Source: Pisolithus tinctorius
Taxonomy: Eukaryota; Basidiomycota; Agaricomycetes; Boletales; Pisolithaceae
Assembly (NCBI GenBank): GCA_024663395.1
Contig: JANFAH010000001.1
Location: 5,952,001-6,016,000 of the forward strand
Direction: 5' to 3'
Length of the DNA stretch: 64,000 bases
The notes under the pieces: model-generated
What the model was told of the DNA's origin: nothing
What the model saw: the letters and a program-made list of their open reading frames with translations, nothing else
Database searches by the model: none
Position numbers and translations under genes: made by a program
Part shown: positions 1 through 10,700 of the stretch, piece after piece
How positions within the stretch are numbered: the stretch's first letter is position 1
Layout: every line of letters begins with the position of its first letter

Positions 1-170
1 AGAGCGGTCCGAATAGTCCTAGACATAAATTGGCTTTAGAGACTCACTCAGTAGACTCGGTAGGGGGGAACTTACACCTGCTGCGGACCTTTCGGGACTA
101 GAAGGTACGTGCACGCCTCCAAACCAAGTACGATGATAAGCAGGAATATCACAGGAAATAGAGAAGCCAT
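1..170 (-). CDS. VMA9: V-type proton ATPase subunit e (5' part; runs off the left edge)
   Basis: Subunit e is a small two-helix membrane protein of the V0 sector of the vacuolar proton pump, needed for assembly and function of the enzyme in vacuole and Golgi membranes. The ATG is at 170. Exon 1 (170-76) encodes 31 residues: a start MASLFPV, a hydrophobic helix (about residues 5-25) and then VPKGPQQ, matching the family's conserved PKG-x-Q turn. A GTAAGT intron (75-19) follows. Exon 2 (18-1, cut by the window edge) reads TIRTA, the family's next conserved block (IRT) at the start of helix 2. The second helix, about 40 residues in the family, lies outside the window. The match rests on pattern and length, not on a search. 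Confidence is good because the PKG-Q motif and the post-intron IRTA fall in the expected order and frame. Confidence 0.82.
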
Positions 171-1689
171 AGCTGTGTCCTTCTGATGGTTGGAGGCTGG
201 GTGTATAATGTAGTCTGGAAGAATTGGTTGATGGCCACTCCGCCACGTGACCCCCTCCCTCTTCGAAGCCTCTCGACCATGAGACACGGTACGAGCCACC
301 GTGTCAAAATTTCCCCCTCTTCCCTAGCCCCACTATGGAGTCAGACTAGTAATACGACTCGCGTGCCCTCTTGCACCATTGCAGCCGAAGGTTGAGTGGA
401 TCCCTAAGTTGCGGGTAACACATTTCACGATGTATTATTCACACTACGAGTCTCTACAACACAATTTCGTTTACATCTGTCTTAAGGTGAGTTGAACAAC
501 CTGTGATGTGTTAAACACTTCAAGAACGGCTGGGCCTCTTTTGGAGCTGTAGTGGAAGAGTGTCAAAGAATAATGCAAGAGGTAAGGGCAGGACCAAGCT
601 ATTACCAGAGCGGAGGAAATTCTCCGCCATGATTAACGGTAGAAAGCGTCTTCGTTTCCCGTGCTCTTCCTGATAACAACTATTCGAAAGTCCCACAAGC
701 TGATATACTACTTTATACTGCAATCTCCAATGTGTACGGAACGTGTTTGGGGACGCAAATGAAAAGTCCTCAGATTGGAGAGGGGGTGGGATGACACAGT
801 GGGTAGTGTTCAATTCGCGTTCTGGACGCGGGGCAGCCACCCTTATCTGGCTCACTAGGGACATGAATGAAGAAGCTTCGCGTCCCGCACTATGTCCTGG
901 TAGCCCGCGTGACAAGTAGACTAATGGCTTACCTATCTTACAAGGGATTAGAATATGGGTACGTGCATTCCCCGGGCTAGCAAGTGAAATTACCACGAAA
1001 CGCGTGATATTTTCAATGATTTCGTGGGTTTTGGAATGCGTCCACATCATGTTAGATGAATCCTCCACGATTTCCATACCAACTGGCGATATATCGAGAT
1101 GTGCTGGTGAGGGCTGACCGTCAGAACGTATCGCAGGCGACACTGTCAACGGAAAGAAGAAAAAAAAAAAAAAAAAACACGAAAAGTTCCGTTCTTGCGC
1201 TCAAGTACCGTATGGACCTGCATTTCGACAAACCTAAGGGTCGTTAGTTATGGAGGAACGAATGGACGTCCCGAAACTCCGGTTTGACACGTGGCCTCGA
1301 TTACCGTTACTCTGGTGCAGTTAGATGCGATTTTTCAGCAGCAGATGTGCTTACAGCGTGTTCGCTGAAACTCGAGGCAAGACACTTTTTGGAAAAGCGT
1401 GCCCTAAAATATTGCGCCCGTATCGATCGCACCAGGCATTTATACCCCCCTCATGGTCCCCAGAATCTTGACCTCTTCCTACCCCGTCTTGACCACATAA
1501 TATCACATCACACATTTCTGCCTCGCTTTTGGACCTCCTGAACAACCCTCCAAGTAACGACGAAACGTATTATAACACTAGGTAAGCTACCCGACGCGAA
1601 CTAAGCGGTCTAGTTCCAATAAACACGAACGGCATGTACACAGCAAGCATGAAAACGACAAACGACAATGGTATCAGAAGCACGGAATA
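171..1689. other. Intergenic, no supportable gene
   Basis: This region lies between the divergent start of the V-ATPase subunit e gene and the 3' end of the 1690-4825 gene. It contains an 18-nt A run at 1160-1177. The longest open frame (520-1149, minus, 209 aa) has no recognisable motif, no regular composition and no flanking splice pattern, so I do not call it a gene. The part just upstream of position 170 should hold the subunit e promoter, but I see no clear TATA box. Confidence 0.5.
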
Positions 1690-4600
1690 TCAAAGAAATC
1701 TAGCAGATCCTGAACTCTGTCCAACTCTCGAGCTGGAAGACAACCAATTCTCCATCTTTGGCCATGGGGCCCCTTGGAAAGCAGTTTTATCAAACATCGA
1801 AGATGACTTGCCAGCGTCATCACTCGAGCCTCCACCCTTCTTCATCTTCCCTTGTTCCCAAACGTTCAACTCCGGTCTCCGCTGACTCGAAACTACCTCA
1901 GGTTCAATGGTAGCATCCAGCCCGGGTATTTCACCTCCGCTGATGGCGTACTGCATCCATAATTCGCCACCAAGGTCGCCATCATCATCATCACCTAGAT
2001 CATCATCGTCATCTCCATCGCTATGAGGATCTGCAGTGGGGATCCATGGAATGTGCTCAGCGGGAACGAATGAGGTGACTGCTGGCTGCTTCTCGGTGTC
2101 AACACCGATAAACTTGTTCCAATAGTCAGCGTTTTCTTTGTCGAGCCAATTATCATCTTCGTCCGATTCCTCCGAGACGTCTACCTCAAGTGCACCCGGC
2201 ATGTTGGCGCTATCGCCGCCTCTGGCCATTCCCCAAGCGTCAGTCGGATCCGGAACAGTCTCCACACGTGCGGACTTGGACCTGGAGGCTTCCATACCAC
2301 GAAGCGGCTGAGGTCCGGCTTGCGATGTGGCAACCTTTGTTTGGCCTGCTGGCGTTGGACCCCATGCGGCTTTCGTCCTTGCTTGTTGCGACGACGGAGG
2401 AGTTGCTGACAGTGACATATCTTCCTCCTCTACACCTTCCAGCTCCTCCGAGACGACAGCTGCTTTGGGTCTCTTGTTTGCCGCCGAAGCGTCCGGCGCT
2501 TTGTTAGGTTTCTTTGCGTTAGAGGATTGGGGTGTGACCTTTACAGGCCCTCGAGGCACTTGTGCCTCGACCACTGGTACGATCTTCGCATTTTTGCCGT
2601 TGACGGCACTCCGGGTGCTTTTGGGCAGTTTCGGCTCACACGGTGCAATGGGAGCAGCATCACTTTCACCCCCTACATCGTCAGGGAAGGAGACGGTCTT
2701 CGACTTTTTCCCAGAGCTAGGCTTCCTGGTAGTGTCCCATGCAGCCGTCAGAGATGAGGCAACAGTTGAGAAGAGGCTCGTGCCAGCGTCGGGGTCCAAT
2801 CCCTTAGATGCGTGCGTTGGTGGGTTGCCCCAGACACCTCGTGAAATAGATGCACCCCAGGAGGATAGAGGTGGTGGAGGTTCAGCGTCGACATCAGGTC
2901 TGTTGGACACTTCATTAATGACGGGGGGCTTGGACGTGGCTGCCTGTACTTTCTTCGCAGCTTTTTTGTCCTTTGCGGCAGGAGCGGGAGGAACGATAGA
3001 TGGAGAGTCGGCAAAATTGACTGTAATCTGTGGTATCTCGCGATTGGGGGGACGAGTACTGTTGGTCTCCTTCCGAGGCTCGGGTGGTTGGGAAACAACA
3101 AGCCCATCAGTAGCAAGACGCCCCTTAGCTAGAAATGCTGCGGCTTCGGCAAAAATTGCCTCGTTCGACGAAGCCTCGGCCTCTGTCAGGACGCTAGGGG
3201 ACTTTTTCAAGATGCTCGGAGGCTCGAGCTTGGGGCCAGAACCCGAGGCCGAGGCAGTCAGCGGATGGACCGGCATGTCCTCCTTCGGGGAGGCTGTAGG
3301 TCCCTTCGGTGGCGCAGATTTGTCAGATGACTTCGGCGGAGCTCCTTTCCTTCCTGATGATGGTTCAACATCCCTGCCCTGAGCAGAACGGAGTGCCGAC
3401 TGAGCTAAGTAAGCCCTGTGTTCTTCACGACGTCTCTCGCGCTCCTGGGCGCAAAGTCTCTTGCGCTCTTCCTCCTTCTGCTCGCGCAAGGCCATCATGT
3501 GCATCTCATGTTCCTGGACAGCTCTGGCCCTACTCTCTTTCGTCCCTTCGTTGGTAAGAAGCATCTCCAGAAGTTTGATCTCGATATCTGCAGCTTCCGT
3601 GTGGAAATCATAGATCATCTGGATGCGAAGACTGTGTTTAAATTCCTCATAGTCGGCAGCCATCTTGGACTTCAAAAGGTTTTCGTCAAGAGGTTCATCA
3701 TCGTCGAGTATGACAGGGCCGATGTATCGCTTTCCCAACGGCAAAGCATCGTTTATGGCCGACGGCGAGGCTTTCGTCGATTGGATGGGTGGCGAGGACT
3801 GCGGAGGGGATGATTTATTGGAGAATAGTGGAGGGGACGAAATGCTGGACACTGCAGAAGCTTGACGTGATATGCCGTCGGTTGCACTTGGCCGAGGGCC
3901 CAATGTCTGTGGTGCTAGCTTGGATGTCTGATGGGCGGTAAGGCCAGCTTCTGACGCCCAATTGTGGAAACTGAAGGCGCCGCTAGAGCTAGCGTTCATC
4001 GGGGAAGGGTCAACTGGACGCCCAGTGTGTGAAGTACCAAGTGTCGCAAGGTGGTCCTACGAAATGCAATATAGAGGATGAGTTGGGTTAAACATCCGAA
4101 CGGTTCACGTTTCTAACCATTGATAAGGAGGGTAAATTTGTTGCAGGGTGTGGCTGACTTGCCCCTTCAACAAATAAAGACGTCGGATTCACGAATTGGA
4201 ATGTGGCGTTAGCCGATGCAAGGGGAGAGGGTTTAGCCCGTGGTAATGAGGTGAAACCCCCGGGCTGGTCCGGGATTGCACCCTCATCCGCCTCCAAAGA
4301 CAAGGAGTTGGTCGAAGCCACTTGATCATCTTCTGCATCGTCGTCGTCTTCATCATCATCTTCGTCACCAAAGAAACCGACAAACACGCTCATCACAGCC
4401 TGCTGTTCCTCGCTAGTCATGTCGTCCCATTGGTTTTCTCGTAATTGCGCAGCCTCAAGGCGCCTTTCCCACTCGTTGCGTGCGCGTTCGGCTAGTTGCT
4501 TTGCCAAGTTGGAGAGCTTCTTGTCAAGCTCTGCTGTTCTGGCTTTTTGTTGGGCCTTAGAAGACCCCGATTTCTTGTATTTCGTAGTCAGCTCTTTCTG

Positions 4601-4825
4601 GAGCTGTTCTTCGAGTTTTTTCTTCTCTGGCTCGTACCAAGCAACGATGAACTTTTGCCATTCCTTTCGCACCTTGGTTGCAGGGGTTTCAACTGGAGGA
4701 GGGGGAGGAGGGGGAGCTGGCGTTGCTTTGGGTGGCGTAGGAAGGGTATCCTTGGAAGGGGTTGGAGTGGCCTTGTGCGCTGCAGATGCAGGCGCCTTGG
4801 CTGGAGTACGACGTTTGCTAGGCAT
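1690..4825 (-). CDS. Low-complexity fungal protein with central coiled coil and acidic C-terminus (two exons)
   Basis: I do not recognise a function. Two long minus-strand open frames lie only 88 bp apart and join cleanly. Exon 1 is 4825-4118 (236 aa). The intron 4117-4057 (GTTAGA...CGTAG, 61 bp) removes the first frame's stop. Exon 2 is 4056-1690 and reads 19 extra codons into the second frame's Met at 3999, giving 1024 aa. The N-terminus (1-50) is Pro/Ala/Thr/Lys-rich with a poly-Pro run. Residues about 65-130 are Lys/Glu-rich and probably a coiled coil. An Asp/Glu block follows at 153-167. The second half holds a helical segment with a Glu/Arg-rich stretch (about residues 415-460), long Ser/Pro/Lys-rich disorder, and an Asp-run near the C-terminus. 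No membrane segment or enzyme motif is visible. Alternative: two separate genes; less likely because the frame stays open across the proposed acceptor. Confidence 0.72.
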
Positions 4826-7034
4826 TAGGGTGTGATAGTACTTGCAAAAGATTCGGAGGGGAGATATATGTATGACGCCGCAAAAATCGAAGGGTGTATT
4901 TTGGCAAGGGACAAGAGATTGCGAGTGGAAATCACGGTTCGATTACAACTGACTGGTGCATGTGGTTCGCGCGCTGGCAGATAATTGCCAAATTCAAAAT
5001 GCGGTGTTATCAAGTGTACGATCGGTCCATGATAGGAATCTGCTGTGTATGAAATCTTAATGGGAGGATACGGGTCTGCGGGAATACTGTGGTTCAGTGG
5101 CACAGAACTGCCATTCGTTGACAACTTCTTCTAGTTCAAAAAATAATAGCGATATCCGTGAGCGATTTATGAGGGTAATAACGCAGCCACAGACCAATAC
5201 TGCTGATTGCAGCTTTGGTCCAAAGTCACTCACCAATGTAGTCAGTGGTATTGTGAAAGATGAACGAGGATAAAATTCAGTGGCTGCCAAGGATCAGTTG
5301 GGCTATGTTATCACGTGCCTGCCACACCTTTGCCTCGAGGCGGCGGTCCAAATGCGGTCTAATGTACGTAAGTACTCGGACCAGCGCTGTATTGAGCGGT
5401 CGCGGACGGACTCGGTCTCGAGGATCGCAACCTCACATAAACCAAACCACTCAAACAACGCTGAGGGCTATCTTCTGGGCGTAAGAATAATCAACCTAGC
5501 ATGTATCACCACGTCACAGGACGTGCGATTGGGCTGAGTAAAAACGCTCATCTGTCAAGTTCCATCCCTTCCCGAATTTGATCTAATCAACTGGCCTAGC
5601 TATGCCCTGGGACGAACTTACCATGGCAAGGCTTCTCTGCTCCACCATTTATCTCTTCCTTATGAATTCAATAAATGTCTCGTGGAAATTCGCGAGAATG
5701 TCTCCAACAGGATGCGTGTACACACCATAAGGAAAGACTGCGAGATGGGCCCAGAGTTGACATCCTAGCGAGTCGTACGTAAAATCGTCACCCAGGCATT
5801 CCCAAAATGTTGACCTTTGTGGTCAGCCCGCGGGCAATCACAGCCGAACCGAGACCGAACGCTTGATCTATGTAGCGCAGACATGGGAACGGCGTCTTTG
5901 ATGAAATCAGCCTGCAGGTAGCAGCAGGTAGCCAAGCTGGCACCATCATGAGTAAGGATGTGATGCTGTATGTGGACAAATCCGCATGACTTGTTTCGAG
6001 ATACATTGTCTGAGCTGTCATTGACCACGAGCATGGCGGGGAAGTTCGTTTTCGCTCTTTCCTCGAGCGGGGACGGCCGTGGTGCCTTGTAGACGTCACT
6101 ACCATATCCTGTCATGATAAAAATTGATTGAACTTGAGCTTGAAAAGTGCGTCTTGCACCGCTCGGTCCCCCAAGCAATGTTGCGAGGTGAGGTAAGAAG
6201 AGAGAAGAAAGTGCTCATGCATGCTTGTGAGTTGGATCCTCGACGTTTGATAGGGTGAAGCATAGACACTTGCTTTCGTAGCTATACCTAGTCCAATTGC
6301 CAACCGACTCATTGATTGGCTCTCTGACCATTCACTTGAAGGGCCTCGACATACGTCTCTCAGAAGAATGAGCTTGTGATCATCATAGGGTTGCTCAAAG
6401 TTGGCGCCTACGCCTACAGCTAGTTTGTAGGTAGTCTTGCTGTAGGCGTAGGCGGCGGCGCCGGCATAGGCACCAACCCTGTGACATGTTTCCGAGTCGG
6501 AGGACCGCTCCGACTCGGACCGGCACGGCATCCCATATTAGCCGCCCTTGCACAATTAACTTACCGACTGTGTTATCACCTGCAGCTCTGTGACTGATCT
6601 TGAGATCGCTTCTCACCCATCGCGACTGGGCAAGCTGGCCGACGCTGCCCATCCCGCCGTCCTGTCTCCCGATCTCACACTGCGTCTATTGCTCGGATGC
6701 ATGCCCACAAGTTTATCTAACCGCGTAAGTCCGTCCATTGCATCGAGGTGTCTTCAAACTCCTTCTAGCAGCGCGTGAACTGACACGAGGCAAATGACCT
6801 ATTTTCCCCATCACAGCTGGATTCCATTTCCCTCACGCTCCGCACCCCACACCACGTACAATCCTCTCTCCACCGAGCCCTAGGCTGATCTTCGAGGTTT
6901 GCACTCCCTTTCTATCCCTCTCTCAGATTCTGATGACCTTGCATAGCCATTCCCATCTTGATCGTTCAACGTGTCCATACCCCGCATCACTTGCCGTCAA
7001 ATTCAAGTAAAGCTCCTCGTGGCATCCTTGCTTC
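4826..7034. other. Intergenic region between divergently transcribed genes
   Basis: The genes at 1690-4825 (minus) and 7035-10136 (plus) are transcribed away from this 2.2-kb region, so it should hold both promoters. The last 250 bases before 7035 are rich in C and T (blocks such as CTCTCTCC), common upstream of fungal starts. Minus-strand frames at 5765-6178 (137 aa) and 6112-6531 (139 aa) overlap each other and show only biased Ala/Tyr/Ser composition, so I do not call them. A strong hairpin lies at 6405-6454 (separate entry). Confidence 0.5.
6405..6454. repeat. Perfect 16-bp inverted repeat (hairpin)
   Basis: Left arm 6405-6420 (CGCCTACGCCTACAGC) pairs perfectly with right arm 6439-6454 around an 18-nt loop. 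The arms themselves contain a short direct repeat (CCTACG/CCTACA). It lies 580 bp upstream of the 7035 start codon, in a noncoding stretch. It is not followed by a T run. It could be a relic of a small inverted-repeat element or a chance palindrome in a short GC-rich patch. Confidence 0.7.
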
Positions 7035-10000
7035 ATGTCAGCAACAGTTCAGAATGCCGCTGGCCCTTCTGGTGCACCTTTACCGGCTGATTTCGAACCC
7101 GATGATGGGTGGAAAGAATGCCTGAAACAGCGGATTCAGGACAACATCCGTCCTATGTTGGAAGAGGCGAAGAAGAGCACCCAGGAAGACCTCGAAAAGG
7201 CTTCCCCCGGTGAGGTCGAACGGATACGAGCTGATGGCGAAGTTGCCATCCAGAACATTTACAGGATGGCTCAAGAAAGCTATACATTTGAGCTACAACG
7301 CGAACGTCAGAACATACAGTTGAATTCCGGAGTTTGGACAGAAGATGTGATGAAAGAACAGAAGGTCATATGGGATAATATTGAACGAGGAAAAAGGCAC
7401 AAGGCAACGGGGCAGGATTCTGAACACGCTTCATCTCCTCCGCGACCCCCTCCTCCACCAGCTCCTCTGCAATCTCCACAGCCACCTCCACTGCCTCCTG
7501 CTACCAAGCCTCATAGCCCGGACGCGGCCTCCTCCCGCAAGTCTGGCCGGTTGACAAGAGCTCCCAGTCTTTCCTTGGATAACGAGCGCAATAGGGGTGC
7601 CTCCTTCTCCCAACCTCACACCCGCGATTTCGACGATGTCCTCCCTACGGTCGATGAAGTTCATCCCTTGCGGTCAGCCAAAACCAGGGCTGGGTCAATT
7701 ACCTCAGCGAGTTCATATAAAGCTCCTATCTTCGAGGCCGAGCGGTCGTCTATTGATCGTCCGCGGCATTCTCCAGCATATGATGATGAATCCATACTGA
7801 GGTCATCCAGGTTCCCTACCGATCCTCCCGACATCGCTCGCCGGGACAGCGTCCGGCGCAAGCCGAGCATTGGCGGGAGACCCAACATACCGGAAATTTG
7901 GAAGCCTTCCATTACACCTGAGGAAGATGCCCAGATGTCGCGTACATTTACTCTTGCCCGCCGTGGCAGCACCGCCAGCACAACATCCTCTTTGCGCGCT
8001 CCATCTGTCTTAAACGCTCAGTTAACAGACGAGCCCCAGGCTATGTCAAGCAACGTGGATCGAGAGAAGGCCGGTATACAGATGGCAGAGCAGGAGTGGG
8101 GTAGTTTGGACAGGGCACGCGATAAAGAGAAACAGTCACGTACTCATAGTGAATCTCGTCCTGTACTTGGCGCACCTCAGAGATTGGAAGAACGCTCCGG
8201 CATGCATCAACCCTCTTCGAATATACCGAATCTCTCTCCCGCAAGTTCAACGTACAGCCGTCCTTCCGAGAGCTCCTCTCGAGTTCAGGTACCAGCGCCA
8301 TCAGCCAGCAGACCTATTGTCGCCAAGAAATCTGTGTCATCTTTTGACGATATGGGATATGGACTCTCCGGCAGTCATGGCGCTAAAAACTGGCTGCGAT
8401 CACCCTATGGAAGCCGTAATGATAGTTCATCTCGTTCCCCGCAAACTCCCGACGAGAATCCGCGGAATTGGCAGCCTTCTAGTCTCCGTACACAATTCTC
8501 TTCACAAGATAATATGCGCAATGCCTACTTCCAGCAGGAGCAGTTGCCAATGGGAGGTCGTCCGGTTCACACCCATTACGAAGAAGATTTTGAAGGCCAA
8601 TCAGACGACGAAGACGTTGCGTGGCATCATCGCGGTTATCACAAGTACAACCTCGGCAAGATCAAAGAAATCGACGACCTCCGCGTCAGAGAAGAGGCTG
8701 CTCGAAAATGGGAGGAGGATCTGAGAAGGAGGGAAGAAGGACTAGAACGAGAAAAAGAAACCAGGAGGATAGAGGAGGCGAAGCGAAAGGAGGAGGAATC
8801 TAGGCAGGAGGATGAAATCAGGCAGAAGGAAGAGGAGGATGCCAGGCTGGCCGAGCGCAAGGCAGAGGATGTGGAAACGAAGAGGCAACGTTCGCTCTGG
8901 ATTGAGGAGGCAAAGCGAAAGGAAAAGATGAAGGAGTTAGAATTCAGGCGGAGAGAAGAAGAAGCGAGAAATAAAGAGAAAGAAGCAGAGCGCAGAGAGG
9001 AGGAGGCAAAGAAGAGAGCAGAGGAGGCCATGAAAAAGGAAGATGAGGCTCAACGCCGGGAACGACAGGCGTCACTGAAAGAGGCAGAAGTTAAGCGAAT
9101 CGAGGAGAAGACACAGATGAAACAGGCTGAGACGCTACGGAAAGAGGTAGAGTTAAGGGAGCGGGAGGCGGAGGTCCGGCGTAAAGAGGCGGAGGTCCGG
9201 CATAGAGAGGCGGAGGTCCAACGTAGAGAGGAAGAAATCCTCTGCAAAGAGGCAGAACTGGCGCGCTCCAAGGAAGAGGAGAAGCAGAGAATAGAGCAAG
9301 AAGAAAAAGAGAAAGCGCAACAAGAGCAGTTTCGGAAACGAGAAGAGGAAATCCGTCGGCGTACCGAAGAGAAGAAAAAGCAGGATGGATGGACAACTTG
9401 GTCTGATTATTACCATCCGACGCCTCCTTCTCAGACGCCCAGCGCATCCGGACCTCTGCCTATGCCTAGTCGTAATGACCAGAGTGCACCCGCTGCAAGC
9501 CCGCCCAGTGGATCCAGTACAACTCCAAGTCGTGGAAGTGCTGGCAGCGGGTGGGCTTCTGCTTCCGCTCGACCAAATGCCACCCCAAGTTCCCAAACAT
9601 CCTCTGCATCGAAGCCGACCATGGGCACTACCTCGAGTACGAAACCTAGCTGGAATCCGCTGGTTTCAGATGCCGAATTCCACCAACGCCAAGCCGAACA
9701 AGCCCGGCAACGAGAGGAACAGTTCAAACGTGAGCAAGAGCGCATTGCAAAGCAGGAATATGAACGGCGCAACAGGGTGGGGAGGGAAATGACGCGGGAG
9801 GAGGCTCTGAAAATTTTCGAAAGCCACCGTCGCCAATGGGAAAAGATCCAGTCTCGGGAGTCGCTTATCTGGGAAGACTTCCCTTGGCCGATGTTCAAGA
9901 CTCCCAGCAACCCCGAAGATCTCACCACGGCTGCCATCCATAACTATGTGTTATCACCTTTCCAGCCTCAGGACAGGTCTCAGAAAGATAGAATCAAGGA

Positions 10001-10136
10001 ACTCATCCGGAGGTGGCATCCTGACCGCTTCGGTCGTATCCTCTCTAAGGTCAAGGCGAGCGATCGCGAGAAAGTCGACGAAGGGGGCGGGTCAGTAGTC
10101 AGGGTTTTGAACGACCTACTGCATTCCAGCGAGTAG
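7035..10136 (+). CDS. Long coiled-coil protein with C-terminal J-like (WHPD) domain
   Basis: An intronless frame of 1033 aa. The C-terminal about 70 residues carry a J-domain-like block: a basic helix, then W-H-P-D at 994-997 followed by a helix ending in a conserved-looking VLNDLL. This resembles the divergent J-like tail of NFKBIL1-type proteins, which are linked to nuclear/spliceosomal complexes. The HPD loop is what J domains use to stimulate Hsp70 ATPase, but Hsp70 contact here is only inferred. Residues 1-115 are mixed charged helix. Residues 135-160 are a poly-Pro run, 160-480 Ser/Arg-rich disorder, and about 535-785 an almost unbroken Arg/Lys/Glu coiled coil with heptad-like repeats. 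Residues 790-880 are Ser/Pro/Thr-rich; a second charged helix follows (885-940). The first ATG after a CT-rich upstream region was taken as start. The family assignment of the tail is moderate; the frame itself is secure. Confidence 0.8.
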   Translation: MSATVQNAAGPSGAPLPADFEPDDGWKECLKQRIQDNIRPMLEEAKKSTQEDLEKASPGEVERIRADGEVAIQNIYRMAQESYTFELQRERQNIQLNSGVWTEDVMKEQKVIWDNIERGKRHKATGQDSEHASSPPRPPPPPAPLQSPQPPPLPPATKPHSPDAASSRKSGRLTRAPSLSLDNERNRGASFSQPHTRDFDDVLPTVDEVHPLRSAKTRAGSITSASSYKAPIFEAERSSIDRPRHSPAYDDESILRSSRFPTDPPDIARRDSVRRKPSIGGRPNIPEIWKPSITPEEDAQMSRTFTLARRGSTASTTSSLRAPSVLNAQLTDEPQAMSSNVDREKAGIQMAEQEWGSLDRARDKEKQSRTHSESRPVLGAPQRLEERSGMHQPSSNIPNLSPASSTYSRPSESSSRVQVPAPSASRPIVAKKSVSSFDDMGYGLSGSHGAKNWLRSPYGSRNDSSSRSPQTPDENPRNWQPSSLRTQFSSQDNMRNAYFQQEQLPMGGRPVHTHYEEDFEGQSDDEDVAWHHRGYHKYNLGKIKEIDDLRVREEAARKWEEDLRRREEGLEREKETRRIEEAKRKEEESRQEDEIRQKEEEDARLAERKAEDVETKRQRSLWIEEAKRKEKMKELEFRRREEEARNKEKEAERREEEAKKRAEEAMKKEDEAQRRERQASLKEAEVKRIEEKTQMKQAETLRKEVELREREAEVRRKEAEVRHREAEVQRREEEILCKEAELARSKEEEKQRIEQEEKEKAQQEQFRKREEEIRRRTEEKKKQDGWTTWSDYYHPTPPSQTPSASGPLPMPSRNDQSAPAASPPSGSSTTPSRGSAGSGWASASARPNATPSSQTSSASKPTMGTTSSTKPSWNPLVSDAEFHQRQAEQARQREEQFKREQERIAKQEYERRNRVGREMTREEALKIFESHRRQWEKIQSRESLIWEDFPWPMFKTPSNPEDLTTAAIHNYVLSPFQPQDRSQKDRIKELIRRWHPDRFGRILSKVKASDREKVDEGGGSVVRVLNDLLHSSE
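9165..9227 (+). repeat. Three tandem 21-bp units inside the coiled-coil coding region
   Basis: Units at 9165-9185, 9186-9206 and 9207-9227 share GAGGCGGAGGTCC and differ at a few bases. Each encodes a seven-residue Glu-Ala-Glu-Val-x-x-x heptad, so the DNA repeat length equals one coiled-coil heptad. Slippage here would lengthen or shorten the coil without breaking frame. Confidence 0.85.
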
Positions 10137-10700
10137 ATTTGGGCAAACAGGGAGTAAGTGAAGGCTCCGTGTCTTTCATTTCTTACCACCGCATTTACCC
10201 TTTCTGTCAACTCGCAAGCTCTCTGGAGAGTGCGCTATTATGATACCCTCACATTATCACCTGTATGCATCACTCAATCCCAAAGAATGTCTCATATACA
10301 CAAGGAATGAATAGTTGTAATTTTACTTGGCTTGGCGTCAAGTCTGCTACGTCGAGCTCTTCGATCTAGGTGATCGTTATGCCCTTTCCCTAATTCGCCA
10401 AGTTGCAACTGTTGCGTGCGTCTTCGTTCACGTATGACATCTGGAACTGTCGAAAGTGCACCCAGGGGAAGGTAAGGGAAAAGTCATGATCGGTTTAAAG
10501 GAACATTTCCCACATAGAGCATCCTCGGTGGTCCCCTCGAGCCTCTCAGATAGGCGGGCGGGGTATCCAGACCACCTACAGAGGTCCCTCATACCCAAGT
10601 GCTAAATAGATGACAGCGAGTTCACTCTGCATACTCTGCTTTACGTCGTGTAAATACAACGGTTTTTTTTGGATATGAGTGCAGCAGAGATGGGTTAGTA

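Noticed and set aside
520..1149. 209-codon minus-strand open frame
   Set aside because: No motif, no splice context, mixed composition; frames of this length occur by chance in 64 kb read in six frames.
2327..3382. 351-codon plus-strand open frame
   Set aside because: It is the antisense shadow of the Ser/Pro/Ala-rich exon on the minus strand; its Leu/Gly/Ser composition follows from that, and it has no motifs of its own.
4088..4825. A separate 245-aa gene
   Set aside because: The frame joins the downstream 769-aa frame through a good 61-bp intron, so one gene is the simpler reading.
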